64,000 nucleotides of DNA. Source: Astrocystis sublimbata. Its lineage: Eukaryota; Ascomycota; Sordariomycetes; Xylariales; Xylariaceae. Both the position numbers and the translations under genes were made by a program. The stretch spans positions 54,763 through 118,762 of the forward strand of contig JAJNNY010000088.1 in assembly GCA_022453515.1 (NCBI GenBank), given 5' to 3'. Numbering within the stretch: the stretch's first letter is position 1; the number at the start of each line of letters is the position of its first letter. Shown here in pieces: positions 60,422 through 64,000 of this stretch. The notes beneath the pieces are model-generated. The model was not told where the DNA came from. It did no database searches and saw only the letters and a program-made list of their open reading frames with translations.

Positions 60422-62053
60422 TTATGAAATGGCTATCTTCCCTCCCCAGCTTTCAGTGGCGGGATCTTTGGCGGTAACTTTCTCGTGGAGCCGCCACCTC
60501 CTACCCCTGATGGCAATGAGAACCAAGATCGGACAAATAAGAAGATAAATTCCCGCCAAAAAGGTGTATGCCCACCCCAGTCCCAGGGCTAGAATAAGGG
60601 GCTGGATTACAGCCGACACGACGGCACCGAATGCGAACTTGATGAGAGTGTTGGCGCTGGCGGCCGAGCCGGCATTCCCGGGGTTCAGATCGATGATCAA
60701 TCCACTGAGCACGTTGTTGGCGCCGACGATGGCGAAGCCCAGTAGAAAGATGAGCACGCACACGACAGCTAAAGGCGCCTGTATCTCTAGCAGCCAGCCC
60801 CAGAGCACCATGGCCACGATGCAGAGTGACAACGGGAGAAAAACGACCTCGACGCGCGCGCGCTCAATCGGGAAGGTGGCGAGGTCCATCTGAGTCTTAT
60901 TGTGTTTGTCGGATAAGTCGAGCTCGAGTCTCTTCGCGTGGCGATGGTAGTTCCTGTCCATGAGCCACCCGATGGCGCCGATGGCTAGGATGGATCCGCC
61001 GAAGATGGGAAGGAAGATGAGGCCGATCTTGTGCGTGTCGAGACCGTAGGTGTTCGCCAGAATAGCGGAGAGCGGTGTCGTGGTGGCGGATACACCCGAG
61101 TAGGTAAGCCCGGAGGCAAGCAGGAGGATCGCGTTTTCTTTCTGGAGTGCGATCTTGAGAGGCTGAACTAGCGCTTTGCGAAAGGAAACATCTTCGTCGT
61201 TATTTGTATGATTATTTTGCGGTTGCTTCTTCTCGAGGTCGGATCGGTCGGCTTTGATCAGTTGCCATGGCGTTTGATATATTTTCGGAGGCAGCACGGA
61301 TCCATTGCCAGCAAGCCGGCGGCAGGTTTCCGGGAGGAACAACCCCAGAAGCACAAGTGCAAGGCCGCCGTAGACAGTCAGAAACCAGAAAATTGAGCGC
61401 CAGCCATGATAGTAAGCCAGCATACCACCGATCAATGGTCCTAGACTAGGGCCCAGGGCCGCTGGGCTCATTGAAAAGCCGACGTATTGGCCTCGCTCCC
61501 CACTGGTGACGATGTCAGCCATAATGGCTTGGTTGACATTTTGCATCGTTGCTGCTCCGGCCGATTGCAGGGCACGGAGAACCAGAAGGGCCGAGTAGTC
61601 TTTGGGTGTCAGGGACAATGTGAGATTCGTGATCGTGTACAAGATGAAACAAATCACGAATGTCGGGCGTCGACCAGCTCGGTCTGATAAACCGGCCACC
61701 AAGAAGGGAGTCAGTCCTTGGAAGACCATGTAAATGGTCACGGTGAGGTTGATCTTGGTGGCAGAGACCTGAAACTCCTCAGCTAGGGTGTGGACTGCTG
61801 GTAGGTAAATGTTGGCCGTCAGAGGGGAGACGAGCGCGCCCGCCGCGGCAGCTAGCACAATCAGGCGTTTTTGTCGTGACATATAAATACTGTACGGCGT
61901 TTGGCCGATACTGCCCGTGCAGGTGGCTTCGGGTTTGCTCTCGGGGGCGAGAGTGTATACGGGACGTTTCTCGGTTGCGGTGGTTCCTGTCGAATATTCG
62001 TTGCTCATATCAGGCCTTTCGGCGGGCGCCTCTGTTTCTCGTTCGTTGTCCAT
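60422..62053 (-). CDS. MFS drug:H+ antiporter, DHA1 (Qdr/Tpo-like)
   Basis: Plasma-membrane exporter with 12 predicted TM segments; typical substrates are drugs, polyamines or secondary metabolites. Intronless, 543 aa, usual length. A hydrophilic N-terminus of about 70 residues precedes TM1 (LIVLAAAAGALVSPLTANIY). Motif A between TM2 and TM3 is GLSDRAGRRPTF. Motif C of antiporters is in TM5 (SPAALGPSLGPLIGGML). A central cytosolic loop of about 60 residues is Lys/Asp/Asn-rich. The C-terminus ends ESWGGKIAIS. It lies 1.6 kb from a citrate synthase gene read in the same direction, so it may export that gene's product; this is inference. Confidence 0.92.
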   Translation of the reverse strand: MDNERETEAPAERPDMSNEYSTGTTATEKRPVYTLAPESKPEATCTGSIGQTPYSIYMSRQKRLIVLAAAAGALVSPLTANIYLPAVHTLAEEFQVSATKINLTVTIYMVFQGLTPFLVAGLSDRAGRRPTFVICFILYTITNLTLSLTPKDYSALLVLRALQSAGAATMQNVNQAIMADIVTSGERGQYVGFSMSPAALGPSLGPLIGGMLAYYHGWRSIFWFLTVYGGLALVLLGLFLPETCRRLAGNGSVLPPKIYQTPWQLIKADRSDLEKKQPQNNHTNNDEDVSFRKALVQPLKIALQKENAILLLASGLTYSGVSATTTPLSAILANTYGLDTHKIGLIFLPIFGGSILAIGAIGWLMDRNYHRHAKRLELDLSDKHNKTQMDLATFPIERARVEVVFLPLSLCIVAMVLWGWLLEIQAPLAVVCVLIFLLGFAIVGANNVLSGLIIDLNPGNAGSAASANTLIKFAFGAVVSAVIQPLILALGLGWAYTFLAGIYLLICPILVLIAIRGRRWRLHEKVTAKDPATESWGGKIAIS

Positions 62054-63649
62054 GGCGAGAATGCTCCAAAGTCATCAACTATCTCCTTTCGACGAGTAGA
62101 TGATGAGTTCGGAGGTAAGCAGTGGTTGAAGGTATAAAAGGGAAGGGTAAGAGTAAATGGATTGGTGACATTGGCGTTTGTGTCATGTAGGTGAAGACGG
62201 CAACCCTTGCGAATCTTGGTGTTCTGATAGGATGCAGTGCTAGGTAATTAGTAAGAGGATTCTTGGGGACCAACCTTGACCCAAATAGGAACCAGGGAAA
62301 TGTGGGCAAGTATTGACGAAATGCACAGAATACAATCTGCATCATTGAATTAACTAACACATTCTAGATGCAGGTATCGTGGCAGCAGCAAGCGGGGCTG
62401 TATTGGGTAGGGAGTGTTGGTACTGGGTACTTCGGTGTGTTTGCTTGCGCCTGGGTATCACAGATCATTTTGCTCTGCAATTTTTCCAGTATTGTACTAC
62501 CTGCATCATATTAGCTGTAGACGCAGGTCTTGGCGCACCCGGCGTCCTTTGTTTACATCCTGTCCCTGGTGGTCTTACCACCCTCGATTGTTCAAGGCCA
62601 AGGCTTGACTTGACTGTTGTTGTGTCTCGCAAGTCATATTGCCCCCCCCGAATGTGCAGCCCCATGTCCCACAAACTTGGGTCATTGTTGAGCAACCTGG
62701 TCCCTTGAATACCCCAATCCTTTCGCAATTGTGAGTCCCGGATTGGCCGCGACGGCATTGGCTTGGATTCCACGAAGCTTTCCTTTTCGCGACTTACCGA
62801 CCGACGATCATTTGTCTCGGCTCTTGACACCTTATTCGGGATAGATCACTCATGTTTGCGATTGCTACCAAGGGCATCATGCATGATTCGTTTACCCCGA
62901 ACGAACATCATATACGTGACCAGCTACGGGGATCTGAGGTTGGTCTAAACATGGAGTATCATCCCTGGCGTATTCTCCATTCTACATCACATGGCTCTTT
63001 GCGTTAGATAGGAACACCAATTGGCCACTTGGAAGATTTCACCAATTATAAGACGAATGCCTAAGCACGCGACGTATAGGCAAGAGCTGTAACCCGGTTG
63101 AGTTGCTTAGTGATTGATCTCAGCGCCGAGTCGTAGTACTCTGAACATCCGCCGTATCGAAAAACCTAACTACAGGTTCCCTCATCAGACTGATGGATAG
63201 GCATACGACGTATTGCAAAACCCTGTAATCTCATCCATATTGATACTGACTTCATTTGTTCGTAATAAAACAGTTTCTTAATCTCCAATGAAATCGTGAA
63301 TGTGTCACCGGTGATCGTCAGGGGTTGTACTACGTGGGAACAATGGTGAGAGCTTTCAGATGATAGGGCTAAGGGGTCACGTCTCGCACCCACAGCTTTC
63401 CGTGCTGTTTTTCGTTTCATTTATCATATGGAAGAACTAAATGACACTGTAGCCGTAGGCAGCGCTCTCAGAGGGTTTGAAACGAAGCACAGAAGCCAGA
63501 ATGGGAGACCCCGAGTACAAACGTAACCATTGCTATTGGTCTTCAACCATCGCTACATAATAGACACAGACTTTTGAACCATAGCTGCCATGATTCATGA
63601 TGTGAAAATGCAATCAAAGGTATGCACCAGATGACACTCAAATATGACT
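62054..63649. other. intergenic, no gene seen
   Basis: Promoter region of the antiporter and 3' region of the citrate synthase. Only short frames, no domain. Confidence 0.55.
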
Positions 63650-64000
63650 TTAACGCTCAGGTTCGTAGATTTGCTGAGGTCTCCAGAGCTTGATTGGCTG
63701 GGCTGTTGTTGCACTCGCTTAGCTATTGTACACCCAAATTTAGTAGGCTCGGGAAAGGGAGAGAACTTACTCAGACTCTCCCGCCAGTGTGCCAGAGCGC
63801 CGGGAGCCCTGGAAAGCAATATTATCGGCATGATCATGTCCGTCTCAATACCCCTGTGGTTTTCGAAGTCAGCAACGCTCCTCGCGGGCAACAGTCTTGA
63901 AGGGGCGGAACCATACATAGCCGTATAGAGGAAACAGCCTAGCAAATCAGCGTTTGCCTTCAGACCTCGGTCGGTAAAGTACTTGTCCTCATTGGCAGCC
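63650..64000 (-). CDS. citrate synthase-family protein, C-terminal part (partial)
   Basis: Condenses an acyl-CoA with oxaloacetate. Only the 3' end is in the window; the gene continues past 64000. Exons 63917-64000, 63771-63853, 63650-63702 with 63- and 68-base introns. The family's C-terminal catalytic segment is clear: KANADLLGCFLYTAM (Asp of the active site), GIETDMIMPIILLSRAPG, ALAHWRESL, then KLWRPQQIYEPER and stop. Without the first intron a 21-residue insertion would interrupt the TAMG motif, which is why it is called. The AHWRE and LWRPQQIY motifs differ from the eukaryotic mitochondrial Cit1-type ending and match the bacterial-like citrate synthases found also in fungal alkylcitrate pathways. 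No peroxisomal SKL ending. Confidence 0.82.

Overview
The window comes from a filamentous ascomycete (Pezizomycotina). Genes carry short spliceosomal introns of about 55-250 bases with GT/AG ends and CTAAC/CTGAC-type branch sites. Housekeeping proteins are most like fungal orthologues. Transposon remnants are AT-rich, full of stops and differ by C-to-T/G-to-A transitions, as expected from repeat-induced point mutation (RIP). Genus cannot be fixed from this sequence alone.

Layout. 0-37 kb is a gene-dense arm of mostly conserved genes: neddylation factor Dcn1 (1.2-2.6 kb), sorting nexin Mvp1 (4.0-6.9), mitoribosomal uL15m (8.3-9.3), a cytochrome P450 (10.9-13.0), an ACS-family (allantoate permease-like) transporter (15.5-18.2), a two-domain fluoride exporter (19.0-20.7), uracil phosphoribosyltransferase (21.6-22.4), DNA ligase IV (22.6-25.6), PIF1 helicase (26.4-29.2), Edc3 (30.5-32.9) and an acetolactate synthase catalytic subunit (34.3-37.0). 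Exon structures were worked out by hand and most close in frame.

37-59 kb is an accessory, repeat-invaded compartment. It holds a rhodopsin-domain/PTH11-like membrane protein gene split by a 2.04 kb Fot1/pogo DNA transposon, which is itself split by a 175-base solo LTR. It also holds an alpha/beta hydrolase with a damaged 3' part, a LaeA-like methyltransferase, a complete but RIP-decayed 5.6 kb Ty3/gypsy element with 177-base LTRs, a small secreted protein, and a frameshifted unclassified gene. 59-64 kb has an intron-bearing tRNA-Glu(CUC), a DHA1 drug:H+ antiporter and the 3' end of an AHWRE-type citrate synthase.

Most notable: (1) the gene-Fot1-solo LTR nest, with both target-site duplications readable; (2) the acetolactate synthase has Val in place of the Pro that is a classic sulfonylurea-resistance site, plus codon usage unlike its neighbours, so it may be a self-resistance or acquired copy; (3) a non-mitochondrial-type citrate synthase next to an exporter at the right edge, possibly the start of a biosynthetic cluster lying outside the window. 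No PKS, NRPS, terpene cyclase or CRISPR-like array was seen.
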